A stretch of DNA of 64,000 nt from Jiangella gansuensis DSM 44835. Lineage in GTDB: Bacteria > Actinomycetota > Actinomycetes > Jiangellales > Jiangellaceae. This document shows, piece by piece, positions 45,569 through 55,049 of this stretch. The notes beneath the pieces were generated by a model. The model made no database searches and was not told the origin of the DNA. It saw only the letters and a list, made by a program, of their open reading frames with translations. Location: contig NZ_KI911782.1 in assembly GCF_000515395.1 (NCBI RefSeq), positions 3,594,606 to 3,658,605 of the forward strand, in the 5' to 3' direction. Position 1 is the first letter of the stretch; each line of letters opens with the position of its first letter. The position numbers and the translations under genes were made by a program.

Positions 45569-47416
45569 GTGCCTGTCAGTGAGAACGCGCCGGTTCCGTC
45601 GGCCACGCCGCCGGAGCTGATCCGCAATTTCTGCATCATCGCCCACATCGACCACGGCAAGTCGACGCTGGCCGACCGGATGCTGCAGCTCACCGGCGTC
45701 GTCGACGATCGGTCCATGCGGGCGCAGTACCTCGACCGCATGGATATCGAACGCGAGCGCGGCATCACCATCAAGAGCCAGGCGGTTCGGCTGCCGTTCA
45801 CCTCGCAGTCCGGCGACCACGCGGGTGCCACGTACGCGCTGAATCTGATCGACACCCCCGGGCACGTCGACTTCTCCTACGAGGTCAGCCGCAGCCTGGC
45901 CGCCTGCGAGGGCGCGATCCTGCTGGTCGACGCGGCGCAGGGCATCGAGGCGCAGACGCTGGCCAACCTGTACATGGCGCTGGAGAACGACCTCACGATC
46001 ATCCCGGTGCTGAACAAGATCGACCTGCCGGCGGCGCAGCCCGAGAAGTACGCCGCGGAGCTGGCCCACCTCATCGGCGGTGACCCCGACGACGTCCTGC
46101 GAGTGAGCGGCAAGACCGGCGAGGGCGTGCTGGAACTGCTCGAGCGCGTGGTCGCCGAGGTGCCCCCGCCGGTCGGCGACGCCGGCGCCCCGGCCCGCGC
46201 CATGATCTTCGACAGTGTCTACGACACCTACCGCGGCGTCGTCACCTACGTGCGCGTCATCGACGGCCGGCTCACCCCGCGCGAGCGCATCCTCATGCTC
46301 TCCACCAAGGCCACCCACGAGCTACTCGAGATCGGCGTCATCTCGCCGGAGATGCATCCGGGCGCGGGCCTCGGCGTCGGCGAGGTCGGCTACCTCATCA
46401 CCGGGGTGAAGGACGTCCGCCAGTCGAAGGTCGGCGACACCATCACCGACGCCCAGAAACCGGCCGCCACGCCGCTGGCCGGTTACCGCGAGCCCAAGCC
46501 CATGGTGTTCTCGGGCCTGTTTCCGCTGGACGGCTCGGACTACCCCGACCTGCGTGAGGCGCTGGACAAGCTCAAGCTCAACGACGCCGCCCTGGTCTAT
46601 GAGCCGGAGACGTCCGGGGCGCTCGGCTTCGGGTTCCGATGCGGGTTCCTCGGCCTGCTGCACCTGGAGATCGTCCGGGAGCGGCTGGAGCGCGAGTTCA
46701 ACCTCGCTCTCATCTCGACCGCGCCGAACGTCGTCTACACGGTCTTCATGGAGGACGGGAGCGAACACACGGTCACCAACCCGAGCGAGTTCCCCACCGG
46801 CAAGATCGCCTCCGTCCAGGAACCCGTCGTCCGCGCCACCATCCTGGCGCCGAGCGAGTTCGTCGGCACCATCATGGAGCTGTGCCAAGCCCGCCGCGGC
46901 ACCATGCACGGGATGGACTACCTGTCCGAGGACCGCGTCGAACTGCGCTACACCATCCCGCTCGCCGAGATCGTCTTCGACTTCTTCGACGCGCTCAAGT
47001 CGCGCACCCGCGGCTACGCCAGCCTCGACTACGAGCCCACCGGTGACCAGGAGGCGGACCTCGTCAAGGTCGACATCCTGCTGCACGGCGACCCGGTCGA
47101 CGCGTTCAGCGCGATCGTCCACCGCGAGAAGGCCTACGCCTACGGCGTCGCGATGGCCGGCAAGCTCAAGGAGCTCATCCCGCGGCAGCAGTTCGAGGTG
47201 CCCATCCAGGCCGCCATCGGCGCCCGGGTGATCGCCCGCGAGAACATCCGCGCCATCCGCAAGGACGTCCTCGCCAAGTGCTACGGCGGCGACATCACCC
47301 GTAAGCGGAAGCTGCTGGAGAAGCAGAAGGAAGGCAAGAAGCGGATGAAGATGGTCGGCCGGGTCGAGGTGCCCCAAGAGGCCTTCATCGCCGCGTTGTC
47401 CTCCGACTCCAACTAG
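45569..47416 (+). CDS. lepA: Elongation factor 4 (LepA)
   Basis: A 615-residue translational GTPase that back-translocates or rescues stalled ribosomes. The G domain has [15 protein letters not shown] (G1), [10 protein letters not shown] (G2), [14 protein letters not shown] (G3) and NKIDLPAA (G4). Domains II, III and V follow, then the LepA-specific C-terminus, including [19 protein letters not shown] and [28 protein letters not shown] 45569 is preceded by GAGGAAG and gives the usual length. An inverted repeat follows at 17 bp. Confidence 0.97.
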   Translation: MPVSENAPVPSATPPELIRNFCIIAHIDHGKSTLADRMLQLTGVVDDRSMRAQYLDRMDIERERGITIKSQAVRLPFTSQSGDHAGATYALNLIDTPGHVDFSYEVSRSLAACEGAILLVDAAQGIEAQTLANLYMALENDLTIIPVLNKIDLPAAQPEKYAAELAHLIGGDPDDVLRVSGKTGEGVLELLERVVAEVPPPVGDAGAPARAMIFDSVYDTYRGVVTYVRVIDGRLTPRERILMLSTKATHELLEIGVISPEMHPGAGLGVGEVGYLITGVKDVRQSKVGDTITDAQKPAATPLAGYREPKPMVFSGLFPLDGSDYPDLREALDKLKLNDAALVYEPETSGALGFGFRCGFLGLLHLEIVRERLEREFNLALISTAPNVVYTVFMEDGSEHTVTNPSEFPTGKIASVQEPVVRATILAPSEFVGTIMELCQARRGTMHGMDYLSEDRVELRYTIPLAEIVFDFFDALKSRTRGYASLDYEPTGDQEADLVKVDILLHGDPVDAFSAIVHREKAYAYGVAMAGKLKELIPRQQFEVPIQAAIGARVIARENIRAIRKDVLAKCYGGDITRKRKLLEKQKEGKKRMKMVGRVEVPQEAFIAALSSDSN

Positions 47417-47433
47417 CCGCCCGCCCCGAGCCA

Positions 47434-47491
47434 CCTTGATCATGGCGCTCCTTCTGTCGCCATAGCCGCACTTTGCGCGCCATGATCAAGG
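47434..47491. repeat. TTGATCATGG palindrome (family E)
   Basis: Perfect 15-bp arms CCTTGATCATGGCGC / GCGCCATGATCAAGG around a 28-nt loop, 17 bp after lepA and 21 bp before the next gene. It has the same TGATCA core as the other families but is unique here. It is probably the lepA terminator. Confidence 0.75.
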
Positions 47492-47511
47492 ACCGTTGCT
47501 ATCGTGCGAGC

Positions 47512-48129
47512 GTGCCGACCCCTGTCCACGCTCGGAACCATCCCACCGCCCTGTTCTACGGAGACTCCATCGTGACGGGCTGGCGCGGCACGACCGAACC
47601 GCGCAGCAGGTGGACGAGCCGGGTCAGCGACCGGCTCGGCTGGCGCGAGATCAACCTGGCCGTCAACGGAATGGGGTACTTCCGGCGCCGCGGGCCCCGC
47701 GACGGCAACGGAGAACTGTCGCCGTCGGCGACGGACACCACCCTGCTGGATGCCGCCATCCGGTTGGCGCCCGACGTCGTCGTGGTGTGCCTCGCCGCCA
47801 ACGACGTCCAGTTCATGGACGAGCACGGCGAGCAGATCGCCGCCAGCGTCCGGCGCGACCTCACCCGGCTGCGGAGCGAACTGCCCGGGGTACCCGTCGT
47901 GGTGACGACGTACTTCCCGACGGCTGACCTGCCCCCGCGGGCCGCGCGTCTGCACACCTGGATCACGGCGGCGTGTACTGAGTTGGACCTCACGTACGTC
48001 GAGGACTTCCGGCTGGCCGTGAACGGCTCACCGGCGTTGCTGTGCGACGACGGAGTTCACCCGAACGACGCCGGCCACGCGGCCCTGGCCGACGCCGTCT
48101 ATCCCACCCTGCACGGGCTGGGGCTCTAG
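47512..48129 (+). CDS. SGNH/GDSL-family hydrolase
   Basis: A 205-residue esterase-type hydrolase. Block I is LFYGDSIVTGW with the nucleophile Ser, block III AANDVQFMD with the oxyanion Asn, and block V DDGVHPNDAGHAAL with the Asp and His. No signal peptide is seen, so it is likely cytoplasmic. The GTG at 47512 sits 7 nt after TATCGT, so its mRNA may be leaderless. Substrate unknown. Confidence 0.88.
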   Translation: MPTPVHARNHPTALFYGDSIVTGWRGTTEPRSRWTSRVSDRLGWREINLAVNGMGYFRRRGPRDGNGELSPSATDTTLLDAAIRLAPDVVVVCLAANDVQFMDEHGEQIAASVRRDLTRLRSELPGVPVVVTTYFPTADLPPRAARLHTWITAACTELDLTYVEDFRLAVNGSPALLCDDGVHPNDAGHAALADAVYPTLHGLGL

Positions 48130-48136
48130 GCGCCGA

Positions 48137-48691
48137 TCAGCCGACGGTGGGGGCTGGCGGGAAGCCGAGATGCGCGAGCGCCTGGCGCAGCACGATGCCG
48201 TGCCCGCCCAGCATCTCCTTCTGCACGCCGTCGTCGGCGGCTTCCTCCGGCGACAGCCAGATCAGGTCGAGGGCGTCCTGCTGCGGCGCGCAGTCCCCTG
48301 CGACCGGGATGACGAATGCCAGCGCGACCGCGTGCTGCCGCGGGTCGTGGTACGGCGTGACGCCCGGTGTCGGCAGGTACTCGGCGACCGTGAACGGCGA
48401 TGGCGACACCGGGATGCGCGGCAGCGCCAGCGGGCCGAGGTCCTTCTCGATGTGCCGCAGCAGTGCGTCGCGGATGCGCTCGTGGAACATCACCCTGCCG
48501 GCTACGAGCTCGCGTCGGATCACACCCTCGGGCGTGGAGCGCAGCAGCAGGCCTACCGCCGTCGCGACGCCGGTGTCGTCGACGCGGACGGGGACCGCGT
48601 TGACATAGAGGATGGGCAGACGACGGCGCGCGTACGCGAGGTCGTCCGGGGTGAGCCAGCTCTCGTGGGAGTCGACGGCCGTCTGGTTCAT
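48137..48691 (-). CDS. DUF4916 (NUDIX-like) family protein
   Basis: A 184-residue protein of DUF4916, a NUDIX-fold family common in actinobacteria. Recognisable parts are SWLTPDDLAYARRRLPILYVNAVPVR at the start, a Nudix-box-like RRELVAGRVMFHERIRDALLRHIEKDLG, and HAVALAFVIPVAGDC. The Nudix box is not canonical, so hydrolase activity is uncertain. It converges on the GDSL gene with 7 bp between stops and no terminator hairpin. Confidence 0.85.
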   Translation of the reverse strand: MNQTAVDSHESWLTPDDLAYARRRLPILYVNAVPVRVDDTGVATAVGLLLRSTPEGVIRRELVAGRVMFHERIRDALLRHIEKDLGPLALPRIPVSPSPFTVAEYLPTPGVTPYHDPRQHAVALAFVIPVAGDCAPQQDALDLIWLSPEEAADDGVQKEMLGGHGIVLRQALAHLGFPPAPTVG

Positions 48692-48806
48692 GGGTCTGTT
48701 CTATCTGGCGCCCGCCGATTTCGCCTACAGATGATCACGATCCGGCCGGTCGACCATCGGGCGGAGCGAGCCGCGCCCGCGGGGCGGCGCCAGCCGCAAC
48801 CGCCGC

Positions 48807-49523
48807 TCAGGTCCGGTTCAGGAACCCGATGACCGCCGCGCTCCACCAGGCGACCTGCGACGACAGCGCCACGGCGAGACCAGTCCGCACCAACCGCGGC
48901 GACGGCGAACGACGTGCCGCCAGCCGCCGACCGACCGCCAACGCCAGCACGCCGGCCAGGCATGTCACCGTCACCATCGCGACCTTCGCCAGGGTGAGCG
49001 GCGCCGACAGCTCCGGCTCCAGCAGCATGCCGGAGACCAGGAGGCCGGCCAGGCCCAGCCAGATCGGTACCGCCAGCGCTCTCGCGGTGGCGACCACCGA
49101 CTCCAGGCTGCCGCGGCCCAGCCGCCACCGCAGCCCGAACCAGTCCACCGCGAGCACGCTGCCCAACCCGACCACCACGCAGGCCAGGTGCGCGAACTGG
49201 GCCACCGAGCGCACCCCCGGATGCGGATCCAATAGCTGGCTCACCACGACGACGGCGCCGAGCGCAGACAGGGCCGTGGCGGCGAGCGCCGCCTCGGCCC
49301 GCGTGACCAGCGGAGGATCCCACCGGCGGGCCGGCGACGGCGTCGTGCGTTCCGGCGGCGCCGGAGCCGGCTGCGGTTGCGGCTCCGGCACCGCCCCGGC
49401 CGACGCGTCGCCCACCGAGCCGGCGTCGGCCGCCGTACCGGTGTCGGCCGCCGTACCGGTGTCGGGACGGGACGCGGCGGGGTCAGCCGCAGCTGGGTGC
49501 GTCTGTGAGCTGGTCGCGGGCAT
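48807..49523 (-). CDS. Hypothetical five-helix membrane protein
   Basis: A 238-residue protein with a disordered Ala/Pro/Thr-rich N-terminus of ~85 residues (GTAADTGTAADAG repeats, PQPQPAPAPPE) and five helices: AALAATALSALGAVVVVSQLL, FAHLACVVVGLGSVLAVDWFGL, ALAVPIWLGLAGLLVSGML, LAKVAMVTVTCLAGVLALAVG and VALSSQVAWWSAAVIGFL. The helix His in QFAHLAC loosely recalls CopD-type membrane proteins, but identity is not secure. Its start overlaps the upstream gene by 41 bp, so the two are probably co-expressed. Confidence 0.65.
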   Translation of the reverse strand: MPATSSQTHPAAADPAASRPDTGTAADTGTAADAGSVGDASAGAVPEPQPQPAPAPPERTTPSPARRWDPPLVTRAEAALAATALSALGAVVVVSQLLDPHPGVRSVAQFAHLACVVVGLGSVLAVDWFGLRWRLGRGSLESVVATARALAVPIWLGLAGLLVSGMLLEPELSAPLTLAKVAMVTVTCLAGVLALAVGRRLAARRSPSPRLVRTGLAVALSSQVAWWSAAVIGFLNRT

Positions 49524-50247
49524 CGTTGAAACCCCCGATGTTCGTCGGGGCCGCGGCCCAGGCCGACACCCAGAGTTCCTGGGCTTCGAGACCGTCCATG
49601 TCGCCGTTGGCATGGGAGATCATGGCGTTGAGGTGGTTGGCCCAGTCGCCCATCGCTGCGGTGGCGGCGACGACGGCTGCGTCCACGCTCACTTCCCGGG
49701 CCAGGCAGTCCTGGGCTCGCTGGACCAGCCGCTCGGTTGCCTCGACGTCGGCGAGGCCGGTGCAGGGCGGCTGCGCTTCGTATGCGTCCAGTGCGGTGTT
49801 GGCGCGGGTGACGTCGTCGGCGCCGGCCAGCCGGGTGCGTTTCCAGATCGCGCGCATCTCCTCCTGGCTGATCGCGCCGGCCAGCATGTCGGTTCGTGCC
49901 TGGACGTGTTCGTGCCAGTGGCCGATGCCGACCTCGGCGACGGCGACGAGTTCCTCGCCGGCACCGAGGCGTGCGGCGCAGGCCTTGATGGCGTTCTGGG
50001 CCTGGCTGGCAGCCTCGTAGGAGTTGATGGATCCGGTGGCCGCACCGGTGGGCGGCGCCGCGGCGCCGTCAGCGCTCGACCCGGCCGATGCCGATGCCGG
50101 TGTGGAGTCGTCGGCGCCGGTGCCGGAGTCCGTTCCGGTCAACGCGCGCGCTGCGGCCCAGCCGACGAGCGGGAGAGTGATGACAACAACTGATGCGACG
50201 GCGAACCGGCCAATTCCGGATCGCTCGCGTTTTCGTCGCCGTGGCAA
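49483..50247 (-). CDS. Exported helical protein with paired W-H motifs
   Basis: A 254-residue protein I do not recognise. An N-terminal helix (IGRFAVASVVVITLPLVGWAAARAL) anchors or exports it, then a Ser/Ala/Gly linker (about 38-72), then an all-helical domain. Two related helices carry aromatic-histidine pairs, IGHWHEHVQARTDMLAG and MGDWANHLNAMISHANGDM, which could bind a metal or heme. Four cysteines (CAARLG, PPCTG, QDCLA, PSCG) may form two disulfides outside the cell. It is upstream of, and overlaps, the five-helix membrane protein gene, suggesting a two-part membrane system. Confidence 0.65.
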   Translation of the reverse strand: MPRRRKRERSGIGRFAVASVVVITLPLVGWAAARALTGTDSGTGADDSTPASASAGSSADGAAAPPTGAATGSINSYEAASQAQNAIKACAARLGAGEELVAVAEVGIGHWHEHVQARTDMLAGAISQEEMRAIWKRTRLAGADDVTRANTALDAYEAQPPCTGLADVEATERLVQRAQDCLAREVSVDAAVVAATAAMGDWANHLNAMISHANGDMDGLEAQELWVSAWAAAPTNIGGFNDARDQLTDAPSCG

Positions 50248-50546
50248 AGGAGCCCCCCTTCAATCCACCGGGCATTTTGGCATAAATGTGTGATCAAATA
50301 CATAGCGGTGAAAAACGGCGTAGATCAGGACGTTCTTGATCTTGAGTTCGCGGAGAATCTCGCACCGCATCCGGTGATTGCCTGAAGTTCTGCATCGTGC
50401 GTCGCCTTTGCAGGTCCGGCACACGCGGCAATGCGGGAATTTCATGCGGCCGGATATGACGCATCGTGAAGTGCTCGCGAAAGTGGGCGGGGAATTCACT
50501 GGGACGTCACGCCGCGGACGCTTCGGCGCCGCGCCCGGCCGCCAGC
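50248..50546. other. AT-richer intergenic island
   Basis: 299 bp of clearly lower GC than the surroundings (for example TTTTGGCATAAATGTGTGAT), between divergent genes. A 79-codon minus-strand frame (50260-50499) has a cysteine cluster CRVCRTCKGDARCR and atypical codon use, but no family match that I recognise. It may simply be promoter DNA for the divergent genes or a remnant of transferred DNA. Confidence 0.4.
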
Positions 50547-51704
50547 ATGACGGCCGTGCGCATCCTGCAGGCCGCCAACTTCGTCGCGCCGCACTCCGGC
50601 GGGATCAGGACCATGATGCGTCACCTCGCCGACGGTTACGCCGCGGCCGGCCACGAGGTGGTGGCGGTCGTGCCGGGGGAGCGCAGCGCCACCCGCGCCA
50701 CGCCGTTCGGGCGGGTCATCGAGGTCGCCGCGCCGGTCGTCCCGGCGACCGGCGGCTACCGCGTGATCACCCGGTGGCGTGCTGTCGAGGACTTGCTGTC
50801 GGTCGTGGCGCCGGACCGGGTCGAGGTGTCCGACCGATTCACCCTGGCCCGGATCGGGCCGTGGGCGGCCCGCCGCGGCATCCCGTCCGTGGTGTTCTCG
50901 CATGAGCGGCTGGACGCGCTGCTGCGCTTTCACCTCGGCCGGATGCTGCCGACCCGTTACGTCGCCGACCGCTGGAACCGGCGGCTGGCCGCCGCGTTCG
51001 ACACCGTCGTGTGCACCACCCAGTGGGCGGCGGAGGAGTTCGTCCGGATGGGTGTGGACAACCTCGCGCACGTCCCGCTCGGCATCGACCTCGACACCTT
51101 CCACCCCCGCCGCCGTGACCCCGCCCTGCGGGCGGAGCTGGCCCGCGGAGCCGACCTCGTCGTAGTCACAGCCGTGCGGCTCTCCCCGGAGAAGCGCCCG
51201 GACCTCCTGGTGCCGATGGTGCAGGAACTGGGCCGGCTCGGCGTGAACGTGCGGCTGGTCGTGTGCGGCGACGGGTCGGTGCGTGACCTGGTGGCGGAGC
51301 AGGCCGCCGGCCACCCCGTGACCATGGCCGGCTTCGTCCCCGAACGCACCCGGCTCGCCGCGCTGCTGGCCAGCGCGGACGTCGTCGTCGCTCCCGGTCC
51401 GTACGAGACGTTCGGACTGGCCGCGCTGGAGGCGATGGCGTGCGGCACCCCGGTGGTGGCAAGTTCGTCCGGTGCGCTCCCGGAACTTGTGGTGGGCGGG
51501 GCCGGGCGGACCGCTCCGCCGGACCCGGCCGCGATGGCCGCAGCCGTCGCCGACGTCGTCGCCGCGGGCCCGGCGGCCCGGCACGCGGCTCGCCGCCGGG
51601 CGCGGGACTTCTCCTGGTCGGATACGGTTGAAGAGATGCTCGCGGTGCACGGTTTGCAAACAGGTGCGCCGCAGAGGGTGTCGCTGGAAGCTACCAGGTC
51701 GTAA
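50547..51704 (+). CDS. Glycosyltransferase family 4 (GT-B fold)
   Basis: A 385-residue GT-B enzyme. The N-terminal acceptor domain begins ILQAANFVAPHSGGIRTMMRHL. The C-terminal donor domain has VVVTAVRLSPEKRPDLLV and LVVCGDGSV, and PGPYETFGLAALEAMACGTPVVAS is the nucleotide-sugar motif with the EX7E pair. It probably transfers a sugar from a nucleotide donor to a lipid or glycan. ATG 50547 is preferred because the frame upstream lies in atypical DNA. Confidence 0.92.
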   Translation: MTAVRILQAANFVAPHSGGIRTMMRHLADGYAAAGHEVVAVVPGERSATRATPFGRVIEVAAPVVPATGGYRVITRWRAVEDLLSVVAPDRVEVSDRFTLARIGPWAARRGIPSVVFSHERLDALLRFHLGRMLPTRYVADRWNRRLAAAFDTVVCTTQWAAEEFVRMGVDNLAHVPLGIDLDTFHPRRRDPALRAELARGADLVVVTAVRLSPEKRPDLLVPMVQELGRLGVNVRLVVCGDGSVRDLVAEQAAGHPVTMAGFVPERTRLAALLASADVVVAPGPYETFGLAALEAMACGTPVVASSSGALPELVVGGAGRTAPPDPAAMAAAVADVVAAGPAARHAARRRARDFSWSDTVEEMLAVHGLQTGAPQRVSLEATRS

Positions 51705-51760
51705 CCTTCCTCCACCTGGCCGCGACCGGTCGGCAACCGTACGGCTGAATGGGAGGAAGC

Positions 51761-53584
51761 ATGGGCCTGGGCACCACTGACAAGGCGGACCTCGTCGCCG
51801 AACGTCCGCCGTCGGTCGGTCGGATGTTCCTGGATCGGGTGGAGGCCACGCCGAACCGCGAGGCGTACCGCTACCCCGATGGTGCCGGATGGTCCTCGCT
51901 GACCTGGGCGCAGACCAAGGACCGCGTGTGGGCACTGGGCGCCGGCCTGCTCGACCTCGGCATCGAGCACGAGCAGCGGGTGGCGCTGGCCTCGTCCACC
52001 CGGGTCGAGTGGATCCTCGCCGACCTCGCCATCAACGTCGTCGGTGCCGCCACCACCACGGTGTACCCGACCACCACGCCCGAGGACGTCTCCTACATCC
52101 TCAGCGACTCCGACACCTGCGTCGTCTTCGCCGAGAACGACGAGCAGGTGCGCAAGGTCCTCGAGCACCGGGCCGAGCTGCCCGCGCTGACGCGCATCAT
52201 CGTGTTCGACGGCACCGGCGACGACGACCTCGTGCTCACCCTCGGCCAGGTCGAGGAGCGCGGCCGTGCCCTGCTGGCCGAGCGGCCCACCGCCGTCGAC
52301 GACGCGCTGGCCCAGGTCGGACCGGAGACGCTGGCCACGCTCATCTACACGTCCGGTACCACCGGCCGGCCCAAGGGCGTCCGGCTGGTCAATGACAACT
52401 GGGTCTACGAGGGCGTCGCGGTCGATCTGTTCGACATCCTCAGCATCGACGACGTCCAGTACCTGTGGCTGCCGCTGTCGCACTCGTTCGGCAAGGCGCT
52501 CGAGGCCATCCAGCTGCGCATCGGCTTCGCCACCGCCGTCGACGGTGACCTCGACCGCATCGTCGAGAACCTCGGCGTCGTCAAGCCGACCTTCATGGCC
52601 GGCGCGCCGCGCATCTTCGAAAAGGTCCGCGCCAAGGTCATCACCGGGGTCGAGAACGAGGGCGGCCCGAAGGCAAAGATCTTCGCCTGGGCGTTCGGCG
52701 TCGGCGCCAAGGTGTCCGCGCTGCGGCAGGCCGGCCGCGAGCCCAGCGGTGCGCTGGCGTTCCAGTACCGGCTGGCCGACAAGCTGGTCTTCAGCAAGAT
52801 CAAGGCGCGGCTGGGCGGCAACATCAGGTTCTTCGTCAGCGGTGCCGCGGCGTTGTCCCGCGACGTCGCCGAGTGGTTCCACGCCGCCGGCATGCTCATC
52901 CTCGAGGGCTACGGCCTGACCGAGACCAGCGCCGCGTCATTCGTCAACATGCCGTACGACTGCCGCTTCGGCACCGTCGGCCCGCCCGCGCCCGGTACCG
53001 AGGTGAAGATCGCCGACGACGGCGAGATCCTGCTGCGCGGCCCGGGCGTCATGCGCGGCTACCACAAGCTGCCCGACGTCACCGCCGAGGTGCTCGACGA
53101 CGACGGCTGGTTCCACACCGGCGACATCGGCGAGGTCGTCGACGGCTATCTGCGGGTCACCGACCGGAAGAAGGACCTCATCAAGACCTCCGGCGGCAAG
53201 TACGTCGCGCCGCAGGAGATCGAGATCATCTTCAAGGCGGTCAGCCCGTACGCCAGCCAGATCGTCGTGCACGGCGACACCCGCAACTACTGCACCGCGC
53301 TGATCACGCTGGACCCGGACGCCATCACCGAATGGGCCGAGCACCACGGCATGGCCGGCCGCTCGTACGAGGAGCTGGTCCGCTCCAGCGAGGTCCGTGC
53401 CCTGGTCCAGCGGCATGTCGACGAGCTCAACGCCCGGCTCGAGCGCTGGGAGACCATCAAGAAGTTCGAGATCCTCCCGCACGACCTCACCGTCGAGAGC
53501 GGCGACCTCACCCCGAGCCTCAAGGTCAAGCGCAAGGCCGTGGAGAAGAAGTACATGGACGTCCTGGACAGCATGTACAGCTGA
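51761..53584 (+). CDS. Long-chain fatty acid-CoA ligase (AMP-binding)
   Basis: A 607-residue ANL-superfamily adenylate-forming enzyme, probably activating fatty acids with CoA. LIYTSGTTGRPKGVRL is the P-loop (A3), GYGLTETSAAS is the A5 motif, WFHTGDIGEV is A7, and DRKKDLIKTSGGKYVAPQEIE is A8 and the hinge. The large central segment (FMAGAPRIFEKVRAKV) marks the long-chain type. ATG 51761 has GGAGGAA at ideal distance, unlike the ATG 12 bp earlier. It lies between lepA and hemW, and a family D hairpin follows. Confidence 0.92.
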   Translation: MGLGTTDKADLVAERPPSVGRMFLDRVEATPNREAYRYPDGAGWSSLTWAQTKDRVWALGAGLLDLGIEHEQRVALASSTRVEWILADLAINVVGAATTTVYPTTTPEDVSYILSDSDTCVVFAENDEQVRKVLEHRAELPALTRIIVFDGTGDDDLVLTLGQVEERGRALLAERPTAVDDALAQVGPETLATLIYTSGTTGRPKGVRLVNDNWVYEGVAVDLFDILSIDDVQYLWLPLSHSFGKALEAIQLRIGFATAVDGDLDRIVENLGVVKPTFMAGAPRIFEKVRAKVITGVENEGGPKAKIFAWAFGVGAKVSALRQAGREPSGALAFQYRLADKLVFSKIKARLGGNIRFFVSGAAALSRDVAEWFHAAGMLILEGYGLTETSAASFVNMPYDCRFGTVGPPAPGTEVKIADDGEILLRGPGVMRGYHKLPDVTAEVLDDDGWFHTGDIGEVVDGYLRVTDRKKDLIKTSGGKYVAPQEIEIIFKAVSPYASQIVVHGDTRNYCTALITLDPDAITEWAEHHGMAGRSYEELVRSSEVRALVQRHVDELNARLERWETIKKFEILPHDLTVESGDLTPSLKVKRKAVEKKYMDVLDSMYS

Positions 53585-53593
53585 CCGACTCCC

Positions 53594-53657
53594 AAATGAT
53601 CACGTGGACCACGGGTGCTCCCGCGCCACCAGGAATGCTTGCCTGGTGGCGCGGGAG
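53594..53657 (+). repeat. AAATGATCACGT-headed hairpin, family D copy 3
   Basis: AAATGATCACGTGGAC is followed by a perfect 14-bp stem CTCCCGCGCCACCA / TGGTGGCGCGGGAG and the 12-nt loop GGAATGCTTGCC. It lies 9 bp after the fatty acid-CoA ligase stop and has the same orientation as that gene. Relative to copy 2, stem positions change from T-A to G-C pairs on both sides. Confidence 0.82.
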
Positions 53658-53754
53658 AACGCTGGTACCGCCTGGTGACCGCCTGTGATCGCCTGCTGAT
53701 CGCTCCCGCCCGGGCCGCCGCCGAAGCCGCCCGGCGACAGGGAGACAATGGGTC

Positions 53755-54981
53755 GTGCCCTCGACCCTGCCCGACGGTTCGCCCGCGCCCGCCGACGGCT
53801 CCCTGCCGCCCGCGGCGCTGGCCGGTGTCGGCAGCCGTCCCTTCGGCGTCTACCTGCACGTGCCGTTCTGCACGACGCGCTGCGGCTACTGCGACTTCAA
53901 CACCTACACCGCCGACGAGCTCGGCTCGGCGCCCGGCGCTTCGCGTGCGTCGTGGGCCGACGGCGCCATCGCCGAGCTGCGGATCGCGCGCCGGGCGCTG
54001 GGCGACGCCGACGTCCCGGTCGCCACGGTGTTCGTCGGCGGTGGCACGCCCACGCTGCTGCCGCCGGCCGAACTGGGCAAGGTGCTGCGATTCATCGACG
54101 ACGAGTTCGGGCTGGCCCCCGGCGCCGAGGTGACCACCGAGGCCAACCCGGAGTCCGTCGACGCCACGTCGCTGGCCCAGCTGCGCGAGGCCGGGTTCAC
54201 CCGCATCTCGATCGGCATGCAGAGCGTCCGGCCACACGTCCTCGCCGTCCTCGACCGCGTCCACACACCCGGCCGCCCGGCGGGGGCGGTGGCGGAGGCC
54301 AAGCGCGCCGGGTTCGAGCACGTCAGCCTCGACCTCATCTACGGCACGCCGGGCGAGAGCGTGGCCGACTGGCGCGACAGCGTCGAGACCGCGTTGGCCG
54401 CCGGGCCTGACCACGTCAGCGCCTACGCCCTCATCGTCGAGGAGGGCACCCGGCTGGCGGCCCGGATGGCCCGCGGTGAGCTGCCGCTTCCGGACGACGA
54501 CGACCAAGCCGACAAGTACGTGCTGGCCGACGAGCTGCTGACCGCGGCCGGGTACGCGTGGTACGAACTGTCGAACTGGGCGACCTCGGCCGCGGCCCGC
54601 TGCCGGCACAACGAGCTCTACTGGACCGGCGCAGACTGGTGGGGCGTCGGCCCCGGCGCGCACAGCCATGTCGGCGGAACCCGCTGGTGGAACGTCAAGC
54701 ACCCGGCGGCATGGGCGTCCCGGCTGGCCGCCGGCTCCAGCCCGGCGTACGCCCGCGAGATGCTCGACGCCGAGACCCAGCGGGTGGAGCGGGTCCTGCT
54801 CGAGGTGCGGCTGGCCACGGGGTTGCCGCTGGACGCGCTCGACGACGACGGCCGGCGCGCGGCCGCGCAGGTGGTCGCCGACGGCCTCGCCGACGACACC
54901 GCGCACGCCGATGGCCGCCTGGTCCTGACCCGCCGCGGCCGCCTGCTCGCCGACGCCGTGGTTCGCGACCTGCTCCCATGA
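53755..54981 (+). CDS. hemW: HemW-like radical SAM heme chaperone
   Basis: A 408-residue radical SAM protein formerly labelled oxygen-independent coproporphyrinogen oxidase. The cluster motif CTTRCGYCDF lies at about residues 38-47 (CX3CX2C) in FGVYLHVPFCTTRCGYCDFN. VFVGGGTPTLLP and RISIGMQSVRPHVLAVLDRVH are further family motifs. It lacks the extra N-terminal Cys of true HemN, so it is HemW, which delivers heme. GTG 53755 lies 6 nt after GACAAT, so the mRNA may be leaderless. The TGA stop is part of the TGATCA of the following palindrome. Confidence 0.94.
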   Translation: MPSTLPDGSPAPADGSLPPAALAGVGSRPFGVYLHVPFCTTRCGYCDFNTYTADELGSAPGASRASWADGAIAELRIARRALGDADVPVATVFVGGGTPTLLPPAELGKVLRFIDDEFGLAPGAEVTTEANPESVDATSLAQLREAGFTRISIGMQSVRPHVLAVLDRVHTPGRPAGAVAEAKRAGFEHVSLDLIYGTPGESVADWRDSVETALAAGPDHVSAYALIVEEGTRLAARMARGELPLPDDDDQADKYVLADELLTAAGYAWYELSNWATSAAARCRHNELYWTGADWWGVGPGAHSHVGGTRWWNVKHPAAWASRLAAGSSPAYAREMLDAETQRVERVLLEVRLATGLPLDALDDDGRRAAAQVVADGLADDTAHADGRLVLTRRGRLLADAVVRDLLP

Positions 54982-55032
54982 TCATCAACGGTTGGGTGTG
55001 TGATGGCACCCGTAACCGTTGATGATCATGGG
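54975..55032. repeat. TGATCA palindrome, family B copy 5
   Basis: Arms CCCATGATCATCAACGGTT / AACCGTTGATGATCATGGG are perfect over 19 bp, with GGGTG/CACCC pairing further in. The inner stem differs from the other family B copies on both sides (AACGGTT rather than AAGAGTT). It contains the hemW stop and borders a gene fragment that has lost its 5' end. Confidence 0.82.
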
Positions 55033-55049
55033 GCTCGCGTGGGATCAGG

